In this document: positions 53,901 to 63,603 of the stretch, piece by piece
How the letters are laid out: the number at the start of each line of letters is the position of its first letter
Position numbering within the stretch: the stretch's first letter is position 1
Notes under the pieces: model-generated
The model's database searches: none
Seen by the model: only the letters and a program-made list of their open reading frames with translations
What the model was told of the DNA's origin: nothing
From: Todiramphus chloris collaris
Taxonomy: Eukaryota > Chordata > Aves > Coraciiformes > Alcedinidae
Direction: 5' to 3'
Length of the DNA stretch: 64,000 bases
NCBI GenBank assembly: GCA_025345505.1
Contig: JANVCC010000062.1
Coordinates: forward strand, 11,137,412-11,201,411
Translations under genes and position numbers: made by a program

Positions 53901-56900
53901 CCTTGTTGCACTGATACCATATTATACTTCACAGGAAGTCTACAGAAGCCATAGCCAGGTATAATAAATCTGCTAAGGCCTTCAGTTCAATGAGTAGGCA
54001 CAGAAGCTTTTAAATCCAAATGAGGTTTTTTGTTTCCTCAAAGCCCGTGTCTTACTCCCAACCCTGGAAGGATGTAAATACTCCAAAAAAGAAGCCAGGA
54101 GCTCCTACATATGACTGACAGCATAGCTGCAGGGAGATAAACTCGTGACTTTATTCCTTTTCTAGTGCCCAACGTAATCAAGAGTGATATTAATATTCCT
54201 CTTCAGAGTAGAAGTTTTCATTAAATTTAATAATAACAGAAATTAACAAAGAAGCAGAGAGGTAGAAATGGCCAAAGCTTGCATCCTCCCAGCACTAAAA
54301 ATATTTTCCCTTGTTGTGACTACTAGGAATACCCAGGCTCTAGATTGGTAGTGAGCAACAGTGCAATGCAGGCTGTGGACTGATTTTGGAAGGGGGATGA
54401 AGCATCCTAGCCTGAAGTGCCAAAAAATTAGAGGACTATAAACAACTACAGAGCTGGAAGAGTTTTAGTGTCTTAGGCACCATTCCCCTCCCACCCATCT
54501 GCATCTCTAGCGTGCTTAGACACCCTGTAAAAAACCTCCTATACCACATTTCTCTCTCTCAGTCCTCGTAGATGCAAGGAGTGACTTTAAACTTTAATTA
54601 GTACAAATGAGTGGTACATGTTAGATTAATTAGACATGACATGCATATTATTTAAACCCAATATAAAACCAGGTTACATCAAACATTTTGATATCCTGAT
54701 TTTACAAAAATGTCTGATGACATCAAGCCTTGGTGACTTGTTATACATCTATTGCCTCTTGGTTCCTTAGAAAAGAAGGAATAAATGAAGTGAGAAGAAC
54801 ACTGGAAAAATCTAATAGACAAACTGACTAATCTCAGACCTCAAGGTCATAGCAAAGCAATTCATTTCTTGGCTTTTCAACAGCACGAGACATGATTTAT
54901 CAATCTGAGACCAGGCTTATAAACACTATACATCTCAATAATATGTTCTTTGTACTGTGTAACTTTTTAAATAATGATAGATTGCCTGGGCTGGACCAAA
55001 CATTTTACAAACAGAAACAGAATATTTGCAAATGAAATATAGCCCAATAAGGGAGGGGGGTGGGAAATGGGGGGCAGGAGGGAGAAAAAGAAAAAAGACA
55101 AAAGGATTATATAGAGGAAAGGATTATATACTGAACTATACTATACTGAACTGCAAAGGAATCTAACGTTTTTTCCTGTAAAATATTGTCAGAATCTGCA
55201 TCCTTTAAATATCTATCATTTTATACAAATGAAATTGAAGACCACTAAAGGAAAAATATTTCCTAAGTTCAACACTAAGAAAAACCTACAGTGACAAAGA
55301 AAAAATATGATTTTGAGTTAAAGGAGGACTGTGAATCAATACCTCTAGTTGCCCACTTGACCACACAGTTCCTTGAACTCATTAAGGAATTCAAGCCTTA
55401 ACTTCCCTTCCCTGAAAGAAACAATATTTTGTTTCTTTTCCAACAAGAGTGTGATCTTTATAATGTGAAACATTTGGGCTCATCATCTGCTCATACTGAG
55501 GACACAGAAGATAATTTTTTAAAAGAAGGCTTCTCTTTGGCCAGCATCTGACACGATCTGGCTCTGACTTTGATGAGGCTCTGAGGGCATTGCTGTAATG
55601 TAAAAATACTCCCATGTTACTTTCTCATCTGGAGTCCGTCAAAATACCTGACAAACTAGAGCACTGATCCCGGACTCTGCTCTGCCTGGGAAGGGAAGAG
55701 GGAAGCTCTGTTCAGGCACGAGCTGCTTTTAGGGTCTTGATTGAAAACACTTGGGTCTGTTTTTTGAGAGTACAGAGTGGATGCTCAAGAATACAGATGA
55801 GCTCAAGGACTACATATAAGAAATGAGTTTGAAAGTTCAAGATGCTTGATTTCCAGTCCTCTGAATTTACTGCTCCAGGCAACACAGCTCCTGTCAATTT
55901 TCAGGTGACAAATTCTCTCTGAGAGACCTGGCTGTTCCTTCATTCGCTCATTACTTAGACAACACAATACAACCTCAGTTTGAGTAGGGCTGATCCCTAT
56001 AATGTAAGAAAATCAAAAAGATCAAAGCTGCACGTGATGTGGCCAGATGAGGTTATTTTGGCAAAGCTCTGCTTCAAGGACTATTCAGATATTTCACTTC
56101 AAAATGCAACTGCTATTGATCCGGCACAGCATAATTGTCAAAAGTAAGAGAAATACGTTATTACACTTCAAAGTTGTTCTATGTATTCTTCGTAACAAAA
56201 TTATTTCAAGCTCTTTTTTAGAAAAAAAATAAAATTGTACATTAAAGCAGTTGAACACTACAATCGTAGCTCCTTGTAAAACAAACTTCATCTTGCTTCA
56301 GGTCCTACTAATGCTGTGTGAGGGGAGCACTTTAACAAAGGGGAATAAAGAAACGAGCCCGGGCTTAAAAATGAGAATCAATAGGGGGGTTAGCAGGAGT
56401 CAGAAAGAGCTACTTTTACATCTTATGATAATTAGGGTTATAACAACGTCCGTTTTCTTATACAAAAGAAGGGTCTGGGACATTTCCAAAGAGAGAATTC
56501 AGCACTACTTCCAAAACTGTGTTCAAAAGGTAATGTCATTCACTTTCAGGTTTGTTTTTTTTTTCTTTTTTTTTTCCATTCTCCCTGCTATAATTTAAAG
56601 GGTTCTTCCTCTCCACTTGGCTCATTTCCACTGTCTCTGTGTCAGCTCGCTCTATCTAGGATTTTGTACTGCCTAGGTATCTCAGTGCCTCGGGCCCGTA
56701 ATATTTATCCTATTTATAGACCTAAATCTGCAATTTATTGCGCCTGGACAGACGGCTGCACCTCCACAGGCTCCCACAGCCTTTGGGAGCCCTTTCTGCC
56801 TCTGCAAACAGCCACTCGGCTGGAGCACAAAGGCGGCTTTCAGCTGGGCAAGGTCATGAGCATCCATCCCCCCTTGCTCTGTCTCTCTCCGGCATTTCCA

Positions 56901-59900
56901 GTGGCACTTGCTGGACTCCAGGGAACTTTCCCGGTGCTGCATGCACCCCAGCAAACAAAGCAAACCCTATCTGGAAAACTTCCATGTAGATATTTCCACC
57001 TCCCTGTGCATTTCAGGATATATTTCTAGGGCTCTGACCCGCCTCTCTCTCTCACCCTCCATAATACCACAAGAACAAAGTTACTCAGTTACCTCAAAAG
57101 CCACCACACACCTGGAAACGTGCAACTGGGACTGATTCCCAGGCAAACATTTACCTTGGCATGCGCAGTGCAGAAGGCACCACCCTGCTCACCTCTGTCT
57201 CTGTAAGGAATTTGCATCCCCAACCACTGACAAACATTACAAGCTGCACACCTGGAGCTGCTGCAGACACTTCCCCTTTAAAAACAACCACATAATACCT
57301 CTGCAGAATTGTATGCAATCTTTAATATAATGCACACAACAAGAATGAAAGGAAAGACATCATTTTAAGCTAAAAAACCAAAATAATTAGATTTTAAAGG
57401 CAGTTAAGTCCTAATAAATGCCTGCAACAGCAGCACAGTTAGCGGCTAGACTAATGCCTGCACTGAGTTTGGTGAGAGCCAAGACAGTTGCCCTGGGATT
57501 AGTCCCTTGCCCTATATCTTTGGGAAGAGTGGTGGAGCAAGGCCCTGTTGGGCAGGACACCTTTCCAACAGAGCCATCCACAGGTGGGAACTAGATATAA
57601 AAGAATATTCCAATTGTTTTGTTTAATTGCTTGTGTCAGGTTAAGTGAGTCCAGACTCCCCATTCACAGGTGGTGCAATCCACTTGTCTTGTCCTGACAA
57701 CACCTGCCACTTATTTAGCAGTATTTAAAATCCCACTATGTTCTTCAGTATATTTATCCCTTCATGAGATCCCAGGCACTCTGATGCAAACACTGTGAAA
57801 TTCCCTCCTTGTGCTCCGAAAGCAGAACCCCAAGAAGAAGAGTGATGAGGGAAGCTTGAAAAAGTGACAAAATTGCACATGTAACATTGAGCTAAGTTTT
57901 CTAGAGCCAAATAGATTGACCCAGACAGGTTATGTGGCTTGCCCCTTGGTCCTTCATCCCCACTAGCAGCACAATTCACTTCAGCAGCTCTCTAAGGGTA
58001 ACCTGAAGAACAAAGAAGCTCTCCTTAGATGGGGACAGGAAAGAGAGTGCCTTCCTCTCTCACATTGCAGCTGCAATGAAGAAAACCCTGAAATCTAATC
58101 CACATCACTTTTCTTAGCTGTTGTACAACACGCTTCAACAGGTATTTAGTTTAAAAAAAAAAAAAAAAAAGAAAGAAAAAAAGGAACTATGCCTTTCTGT
58201 CCTACTCAGCACATGGCAACATGTTCAAAAATATGCACTCATCTGACTCATACCACAAGAAAAAAAAAAGGCAACATAAACCAAAGTAGCTGTAATGAAA
58301 CTTACCGGTAATTCCAGTTAAACACCATAGAGTTAAGGGGACTGCAGACATGTAAGTGTATGAAAAGTCCCCAAGGGTGGTAGGCATGTGCATATTTAAA
58401 AACATCACATGCTATTGATAGTAACCGCATGATAATTTACAAATTATTTTGCTTCTAGCAAATGCTTTTGATCACATCACCAAGAATCTGGCTCCTAACC
58501 CATCTAACCCAGAATTTCCTGAAGCAGTAGAAGTCTTGGACCACAATCACTTCTCTCCTTTATTTAGTTTCACATTTCTTTTCAGGTCAGTCTGCCATAC
58601 AACGGTTTTTCAAAAGAACAAAAATGTCTTTTTTTGTAGTTTGCTTTTTTTTTTTTTTAAATGTCTGCCTCACTTGACTTCATGAAGCACACAGATCCTT
58701 GGCAGTTAAACCCGGATTTGCTACTAGATCATCTAGCCTGAGTTCCTGTGTGTCCCACGCCTGGGAAGTGTTAGCCAGATGCTCTTGATTGAGCCAAATG
58801 AAGTGCATTTTATGAAAGTACAGCTTCTATAAAGGTGTTCCTTCTGAACTGAAGACTACCAATGATAAACCCCGTTGTACATAGGTATCTGGTGCCAATA
58901 ATTTGTTAACCATCTTGTTAAAATATTAATGCTGTATTTTCTACCTTCCTTTGCCTGGTTTCAGCTTCCAGTCTTACATTCCTCAGTATATATCTTGATA
59001 ACATTAAAGAGGTAATGAACACCCAAGACCTCTCAAAGGCAACAAAACAATGAAAATCTGCCAATCTTTCCACCATTCTAATGTTTTATCATCAATGCCT
59101 TTATAATTATTTTCAGGTCTCTGAAGGAAATACCAAACAGCACCAGTCTTCGTTTAAAGTTTGAAGAAGCCAGCTAAAAACCTTCCGCACGCTCCCCATT
59201 GATGGCTGTTTGGGTTGGGTTTTTTCTTTTCTCTACATATTTTAGATATGTAGCTTCATATTGTCTATGCACACAGTGCTGGGGGTCTTTTTAAACATTA
59301 AGTTACTTGGTATCCAGCAGGGCATATTATTTTAAAAGCCTAAGAAAATGATATCTAGCCATCAATTTTTCATCGAGCACATTGTTAATTTCCTCAAAGA
59401 GCACAATTTGGTTTGACAAAGCACGTTTTCTTTAATTTTTAAAAAAGGTTAATATTGTTTTATTACCAGTAGCACGTATCAAAACGTACCTACCAAAATA
59501 TATCTGCCAAATCAAGCCCATCCTAACAGGACAGCTTTTCATTCCATATTTTACAGACAGGCACTGTGAGAATATTCGTCTCAGGTTTGAAGCAGACTCC
59601 CACCAATATCCCCTGTTCGGCTTAATTGGATCGGATGCTGTGCTATGTGTATTCAAGATCCTGCAACTCTGAGACATCTAAAACAAGTAGAACTAAGTAT
59701 TTGATTAATATTTAAACATAGCAAAACTGCCAAATATTGCAGCAGATAAGTTTCTCAGGCAAGATTTCCCTGACAGGATACCAGTAACTTTCACTGAAAG
59801 GAGCCACTGATAGTTACTTGTATCCTGAGGGGGAGAACCAGAGCCCCAGAGATCTACTTAGTTTTCTGCTTTCTGTGCACATAAAAGCAGAATACATAAC

Positions 59901-62900
59901 AAGGTCACGACGGGCCAAAAATAGCAAATCTTCGAACAGTTGCAATTCAAATAGATACCAGATCAGCTGGAAAGCAAGCAACTTGACCAGCATGCAGAGC
60001 TTCTGAAGATCACTACTTTTATAACATTTTAAAGTTTATGGTTATTTCTCAAAAATCAAGAAAAACATTAGGTACATACTTTTCAGGGTTTTCCACTTCT
60101 TCAGTAACAAAATTGAGGTAAAACCTAGAAAAGAGTTAATAAAAGTATTATAAGAGTTTGGTAGATTTCAAGTCTGTATTTCTTTCCCAAAGAATTGAGA
60201 AGATGCTTTTAGTTAAGCAATTAACCTGTTAATTATGGTAGACTTTGTAGACCCACATTTGGCTTAAGAGGAGTGTGAGATGTAACCTTCCCTCATCTCC
60301 CCCACGCTCAGGAAGGGAATCTTCAGAAAAGATAGAAAAGCAGAAAAAAAATTCAAAAGCTATGTAATGTTGGTGTGGAATTAGATGATTTTTTTTTTTC
60401 CCCTTGGCATGCTAGGCAAGTTATGGTTTACCCTAATTCTATCCACAGGTGCATACACACCTTCAAGCCTTATATTCCACTTGTGCCTGTTGTTTTTTAC
60501 AACTGCAGGTTATATTGCCAGTCTCTTTTCAGTTGTGCCCTGTAATAGGACAAAATGTAGCAGTAGCAAGGTGAAACACAGGAAGTTCCACCTCAACAGG
60601 AGAAAAGACCTTCTTTACTGTGAGAATGACAGAGCCTGGAATGGGCTGCCCAGAATGATTGTGGAGTCTCCTTCTCTAGAGACTTTCAAGACCCACCTGG
60701 ATCTGTTCCTGTGTGGCCTGCCCTGGGTGACCCTGCTCTGGCAGGGGGGTTGGACTCCATGATCTCCAGAGGTCCCTTCCAACCCCTACCATTCTATGAC
60801 TCTATGATATTGGTAAAAATTCTCATTAGAGTTCTCAGCAGGGACTTATTAACTATAAAAATTAATGACGCCTTGCTCCTAAAACCTAGCATTTTGACAC
60901 TAGTGTGCCATATATGGCCACAAACCCAGGCTGCTAATCCTGCGTGCTTTTCCCCCGACCTCCAGCACAGATTGCAATTCCAGCAGCGTGCAAGAGACAG
61001 CTGCATGTGGGAATTGATAGGAACTCCTCACTGGGCACAGCCTTGCATACAAAGCAGCCGTAAGCCTCAAGGTCACTGAACCCTCTGTTCTGCATTTATT
61101 AGCACTAGGCCTGTGCATCGCTGGGTCACACAGATGTGCCTGGCTCAGCTACGGGCACAGAGGCACATCCTGGGTAATTAAACAGAGCAGTCAATACCGT
61201 GCTTAGGCTGGCTTCCTACTTTTATACAGTAAGACAAACAGTATCTGACCCGACGGTGCTACAGTGAATAAACAAATGGTACCTGATCTGGCAGAGTCTG
61301 GGAACTTTTCTCCATCACTAGTCTTGAACCAGATCTGGTATGGCACAATGAGTTAGCGCTGGCTCATGGTTTGAAAAAAATGTGATTTTGGGACCAAGCA
61401 TGAAGTTCTGTAAAACTAGATTTACTACCTTATACAACAACCTCTGTACTTGTTTCTAAACTTGCTAGTGCACAGAGCACAAAAAAAGAGATTGGGGTAG
61501 TTCAAAGGAGAGATGGCTTCTGATGAGTAAAGACATTCAGCTGTTTCTTCCTGGTCTTAGTCCTGCTTCTAGACAGAAGTAATTTGACAGCGCTGCACCA
61601 GTCCTTCTATTGATCCTTGCATTCTTTTCTCTACTTGTCCTTTTTCACCCAGCATTTTATATACCAAATAGTCTACATTTGCTCTTTGCAGAATGAACCC
61701 ACCCCTATAAGAGACACTACCTTTGTTTTGTTCTTTAAAGCTATGTCATTAAAAGTTAATAGTCTCAAAGGCTATGCATAAAATGCTGCCAGCATCCTGG
61801 GACACAACACCTACACTCCCAACACTCCTTCACATTCAGCTTATTGGATTGATTTAGCCCCGTGAAACTGATAGTGCAAGGGTATTGACACTCCACTTAA
61901 TGGTCTGCTCTTCTGTGCCCTGAGGCAATCAATTCGAGCTGGTGACAAAGACAAATAGGCAGCTGGGAAGAACCACTAGCCAAACCAGGTCTTTTCCTGC
62001 TAATTTCTTTTATAAGTGGCGAATAAGGACCTTGAAATAAAAGTCAGAAGGTGTAAATGAAAAACAGAGATGCTTTTTTATTGTAAGGGTTTCAAATGTT
62101 AGGTGGAAAATGGAAAGAAATGGGAAAGCAGCAACAGAATCATGGTATGTTTGATGTAGCATTTTACAGTAAACAAACTCTGCCTCGGTGACAAATAATA
62201 TACAAGAGCTTTTAAAATTGCCTCCTTATAAAAACATACAGTTAGTTTAATATTTCAAAAATGAGAAACCATCACATGTATGAACATGAGAGACAGAGGC
62301 AGTTATATGAGAGAGGGGGAAGAAGGAAGGCAGAGATAGTCCACACAGTAAGTTCAAGTTCTTTGAGGCTTCAAAATGCCAGGCTTCTTACATATCTATC
62401 ACAGATAAAGGCTTTGGACTCTCTTGGGTTCCCCCCCCCCCCCAAAATAAAAGTTCTGTTCAGTACTTCAGTGTGCGTGTTTATAATGCTCGTGCAACCA
62501 GGGAGTTACCATCAGGCAGAGAACTCGAACACTCAGCCGATTGTCGCTCTGAATTAAATATATAAACCCCTTATCTCTTGGCCTTCGCCTTTTGTATGAG
62601 GTGAAGAACTTGGCTGCCTGTGAGGCTAAGAAAGGAAAGGGAAGACCTGCAGACAAAGCTATCTATAAGCCCACTCTGTGCATTGTAGTCTTCCCCCCTC
62701 CACACACACGCACACCCTGCTGCTGCCAAAGCAGGCTGGCACTGTGCAGCATGGAGCCCTTGTGAAGCATCAATAAAGCGTAAGGCAGATTCGAAGAGCA
62801 CTGGCACCTTTCAAACCAGCTGCTGTGTACTTTGGTGGGGGAGAGGGAAAGAACTTGAAAGCAAGCTCTGAGCAGGATACTTGAAGGCAGATTCTCATAG

Positions 62901-63603
62901 CTTTGCTCTCAGTCAATAGCACTTGACTTCTACGGGAACCATTTGCACTTCTTGTGAAGTCAAATTCTCTCGGAGCAAGAGGCGTAAGAATCTAGTTTTT
63001 TACCTTGTGATCTATACTGATGTTACTGTGGTTCCTTCTTCCTCTCCAGATACTGCTTTTACAAAGCAAAGGCTATGGTCTACACAGCTTTGTAACAGTT
63101 CATAGATTTGGTTTTTATGCAATTATGAACTTGTTCAACAAAAATTAAAATTTTTGTCAGAATATATAAGGAAAATTTAAGAACATTCCTGTTTTTTTGT
63201 CCTTATTTCTAGTCTTAAGAATGGAAAAAAAAGTCTGATTCTTTTTTAGTGTTCACTGCATGTTTACCTACTGTACACTAAAGAAGAAAAACCTTTCCTT
63301 TGTAGAAAGGAAAAGAAAAACTCTACTTGAAGAGTAACTACTGAGCACACAGTATAGTGGTGAGATTTACCCTTACTACATGTTGTAGTTTGGCAAAAGA
63401 TATATAAAAAGTACTACTCGTTTCTTCGTATAAATAAATGTCTTTGTTAGAGCATGTTAGTATTTGTTTTCAGGACAAATACTTTTAAGTTTCAACAACT
63501 TACCAGCCTGAATAGGCATACATTCCTGAATAGAATGCAAGTGGCAATCCCATAACACTGGCATCATTCCCCGCAAATGCATTTTTGAAGTGCCGTGTTT
63601 CTC
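23913..63603 (-). CDS. SLC7A11: SLC7A11 (xCT), cystine/glutamate antiporter light chain, exons 5-12 (5' part outside window)
   Basis: Known role: xCT pairs with the heavy chain SLC3A2 (4F2hc) at the plasma membrane, imports cystine and exports glutamate, and so supplies cysteine for glutathione. Seen here: eight minus-strand exons, joined as 63603-63504, 60124-60080, 35703-35580, 34390-34287, 33798-33702, 30796-30647, 28983-28806 and 23980-23913. All introns are GT-AG and phases match throughout; the total is 866 nt, or 287 residues plus a split Gly codon, ending in TGA. By eye it aligns without internal gaps to human xCT residues 216-501, covering the unwound TM6 to TM12 and the cytosolic C-terminus. 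Retained residues include Tyr244, Cys271, Asn314 (glycosylation sequon NFS), Cys327, Arg396 and Cys435. Human Cys414 is Arg here, as I recall for mouse. The tail is two residues longer than human. The frame is intact, so this looks like a working gene. SLC7A10 or other LAT-type light chains are excluded by the near identity to xCT. Confidence 0.97.
23981..28805 (-). other. SLC7A11 intron 11
   Basis: A 4.8-kb intron with donor GTAAGT and acceptor TTTGCAG. It includes a poly-A run at 24145-24163, a short imperfect tandem duplication of ttgctgtaag at 24417-24447, a more GC-rich block at about 24480-25100 and an AAAT microsatellite at about 26995-27011. Nothing in it is recognisable as coding. 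Confidence 0.85.
28806..28983 (-). CDS. SLC7A11: SLC7A11 exon 11
   Basis: A 178-nt exon preceded by GTGTTTCAG and followed by GTAAGT. It starts in phase 0 and ends after one base of the next codon. It encodes [52 protein letters not shown] and KWFRKLL (human 423-481): TM11, TM12 and the start of the cytosolic tail. Cys435 is present. The DPVNTG loop replaces human DPFSTG. The WDKKPKWFR end resembles the mouse form as I recall it. Confidence 0.97.
28984..30646 (-). other. SLC7A11 intron 10
   Basis: A 1.7-kb AT-rich intron with donor GTAACC and acceptor GTGTTTCAG. No repeat or gene is recognised. Confidence 0.85.
30647..30796 (-). CDS. SLC7A11: SLC7A11 exon 10
   Basis: A 150-nt, phase-0 exon (50 codons) preceded by TTCTTTTGCAG and followed by GTAACC. 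It encodes [36 protein letters not shown] and [14 protein letters not shown] (human 373-422), covering TM9-TM10. Arg396 (SFARW), the anion-recognising residue of xCT, is present. Human Cys414 is Arg and His418 is Pro. Confidence 0.97.
30797..33701 (-). other. SLC7A11 intron 9
   Basis: A 2.9-kb intron with donor GTAAAT and acceptor TTCTTTTGCAG. It carries a T-rich tract on the plus strand around 31902-31924. Short overlapping open frames on both strands at 30.9-31.5 kb have no recognisable homology. Confidence 0.85.
33702..33798 (-). CDS. SLC7A11: SLC7A11 exon 9
   Basis: A 97-nt exon preceded by TTTCCCACCAG and followed by GTAAAT. It completes Arg340 and encodes [17 protein letters not shown] and [15 protein letters not shown] (human 341-372), the conserved cytosolic REGHLP loop after TM8 and the start of TM9. 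This is the most conserved exon in the window; only positions 341 (Leu to Met) and 343 (Tyr to Phe) differ from human by eye. Confidence 0.97.
33799..34286 (-). other. SLC7A11 intron 8
   Basis: A 488-bp intron, the shortest in the window, with donor GTGAGC and acceptor TTTCCCACCAG. Nothing beyond splice signals is recognised. Confidence 0.85.
34287..34390 (-). CDS. SLC7A11: SLC7A11 exon 8
   Basis: A 104-nt exon preceded by CTCTGTCAG and followed by GTGAGC. It encodes [34 protein letters not shown] and two bases of Arg340. It carries the conserved N-glycosylation sequon (Asn314-Phe-Ser) and TM8 with Cys327, a residue known from human work to line the permeation path. It joins exon 7 in phase 0 and exon 9 through a split Arg codon (AG|G). 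Confidence 0.96.
34391..35579 (-). other. SLC7A11 intron 7
   Basis: A 1.2-kb intron with donor GTAAGT and acceptor CTCTGTCAG. It contains a short A run on the minus strand (T run at about 35491-35504 on the plus strand) just inside the donor side. No gene or repeat is recognised. Confidence 0.85.
35580..35703 (-). CDS. SLC7A11: SLC7A11 exon 7
   Basis: A 124-nt exon preceded by GTATTTCAG and followed by GTAAGT. It completes Lys264 and encodes [35 protein letters not shown] and SKAVAV, matching human 265-305: TM7 and the start of the extracellular loop. The Cys271 equivalent (AICIS) is present. Differences from human include T265N, A275I and E295G. Confidence 0.96.
36504..36800 (-). other. Unassigned 98-codon open frame inside intron 6
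   Basis: An open frame in the SLC7A11 sense direction that ends at a TAA. Its composition is protein-like: mixed charged and hydrophobic residues, with few Pro, Ser or Cys runs. Segments include [39 protein letters not shown] and [17 protein letters not shown] do not recognise the family. It is not part of xCT, whose exons 6 and 7 join in phase without it. It could be a decayed processed pseudogene or repeat fragment, an exon of an unknown transcript, or chance. No splice sites or upstream promoter could be assigned. Confidence 0.25.
39439..39498. repeat. A/C-rich low-complexity tract in intron 6
   Basis: A run of A12 followed by CC and A-rich units (caaaaaaac, acccccaac, aaaacaaat). On the SLC7A11 sense strand it is T/G-rich. 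Confidence 0.7.
43630..44080. promoter_or_regulatory. Candidate regulatory element in intron 6
   Basis: Repeat-free sequence with an RFX/X-box-like core (gcaccatggaaac) at about 43817-43829 and several TAAT/ATTA and ACAAT words. No open frame was recognised. It is proposed as regulatory DNA on texture alone. Confidence 0.2.
46477..46515. repeat. 14-bp direct repeat (caatctgatgcaca), two copies
   Basis: Exact copies at 46477-46490 and 46502-46515 with an 11-bp spacer (tgaaagattca). Probably a small local duplication. Confidence 0.8.
46791..46830. repeat. A-rich low-complexity tract in intron 6
   Basis: An A run followed by caaatcc, aaacaaaaagg and aacaacaaaa units; low complexity with no recognised parent element. 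Confidence 0.65.
47253..47800 (-). mobile_element. Fossil solo LTR of an avian endogenous retrovirus, in SLC7A11 intron 6
   Basis: Read on the minus strand it starts TATCCTGGTTTCAGTTGGG and ends GGGGTTAAACCACAACA, the ends of a widespread avian LTR family. Inside are a TATA-like TATATAA at about 47540-47546 and an ATTAAA signal at about 47373-47378, in the order expected for U3-R. Both ends are present, so it looks like a nearly whole, moderately aged solo LTR of about 548 bp with no internal retroviral genes. It lies in the same transcriptional sense as SLC7A11. A target-site duplication is not clear. Confidence 0.85.
51744..51801. repeat. CAAA-type low-complexity tract in intron 6
   Basis: Units of caagcaaac, aaaaccaac, aaacacc and aaacaaacaaac. 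On the SLC7A11 sense strand it is (GTTT)n-like. Confidence 0.75.
52070..52116. repeat. Purine-rich (G/A) tract in intron 6
   Basis: A nearly pure purine run, ggggtgggagggagaggag then agagagagcagaagaagctgg. It is polypyrimidine on the transcribed sense strand of SLC7A11. Confidence 0.65.
52130..52600. promoter_or_regulatory. Candidate regulatory element in intron 6
   Basis: Follows the purine tract at 52070. Repeat-free and of mixed composition, it has a small CpG cluster (ctccgctcgccgatgcgc) at 52194-52211 and AT-rich TAAT words further on. The CpG retention stands out against the CpG-poor intron. Function is inferred only. Confidence 0.2.
55051..55074 (+). repeat. G-quadruplex-type motif in intron 6
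   Basis: Four G runs (3, 6, 3 and 6 G) are separated by loops of a, t and aaat, matching the G3+N1-7 pattern. The G-rich strand is the plus strand, antisense to SLC7A11. A purine-rich stretch and the duplicated unit ggattatata follow to about 55135. Confidence 0.75.
56010..56900. promoter_or_regulatory. Candidate regulatory element in intron 6
   Basis: A repeat-free block of unusual texture with retained CpGs (cgagcccggg, cgggcccgtaat, gcgcctggacagacgg) next to TAAT-rich words (tcttatgataattagggt). Short overlapping frames on both strands have no recognisable homology. It is proposed as an intronic enhancer or alternative promoter region, at low confidence. Confidence 0.22.
58153..58181. repeat. 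Poly-A tract with G interruptions in intron 6
   Basis: A18, then gaaagaaaaaaagg. No adjacent retroposon body was recognised. Confidence 0.8.
60080..60124 (-). CDS. SLC7A11: SLC7A11 exon 6 (45-nt micro-exon)
   Basis: A 45-nt exon between TTTTCTAG and GTATGT. It completes Trp249 and encodes [14 protein letters not shown] plus the first two bases of Lys264, the end of TM6 and the highly conserved TEEVENPEK loop of LAT-type light chains. It is too short for ORF-based gene finding; it was placed by its peptide match and by exact phase agreement with exons 5 and 7. It is isolated, with 3.4 kb to exon 5 and 24.4 kb to exon 7. Confidence 0.96.
60125..63503 (-). other. SLC7A11 intron 5
   Basis: A 3.4-kb intron with donor GTAAGT and acceptor TTTTCTAG. 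It contains a CR1 fragment at 60515-60808 and a 13-C run at 62431-62443 on the plus strand. The rest is unique AT-rich sequence; no coding frame with recognisable homology was seen. Confidence 0.85.
60515..60808 (+). mobile_element. CR1 LINE 3' fragment, plus orientation, in SLC7A11 intron 5
   Basis: It carries a well-preserved CR1 3' end: 'gaaacacaggaagttccacc', 'cttctttactgtgagaatga', 'ggagtctccttctctagaga', 'ctctggcaggggggttggac' and the tail 'ccattctatgactctatga'. It is about 290 bp, 5'-truncated and antisense to SLC7A11. It is the youngest-looking CR1 copy in the window. Confidence 0.92.
63504..63603 (-). CDS. SLC7A11: SLC7A11 exon 5
   Basis: A 100-nt exon preceded by TTGCAG and followed by GTAAGT. 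It starts at base 2 of a Gly codon and ends inside the Trp249 codon (TG|G). It encodes [19 protein letters not shown] then [15 protein letters not shown], matching human 216-249: the loop before TM6 and the first half of TM6 with the unwound GMYAY segment. Tyr244, lining the substrate site in the human structure, is kept. Tyr241 is Ser and Ala247 is Ser relative to human. The loop before TM6 is the most divergent part of the protein seen in this window. Confidence 0.96.

Larger units (their letters stand above)
35704..60079 (-). other. SLC7A11 intron 6 (24.4 kb)
   Basis: This is the largest intron in the window, with donor GTATGT and acceptor GTATTTCAG. It holds a solo-LTR fossil at 47253-47800, A/C-rich tracts (38281-38357, 39439-39498, 46791-46830, 51744-51801), a G-rich tract at 55051-55074, an A-rich tract at 58153-58181, and a protein-like open frame at 36504-36800. 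Mixed-composition blocks around 43.6-44.1, 52.1-52.6 and 56.0-56.9 kb, clear of repeats, look like candidate regulatory DNA. No known gene is nested in it. Confidence 0.85.

Noticed and set aside
58690-58780. Possible ancient CR1/L3-like fragment (gatcatctagcctgagttcc)
   Set aside because: The resemblance is confined to about 25 bases, too short to call.
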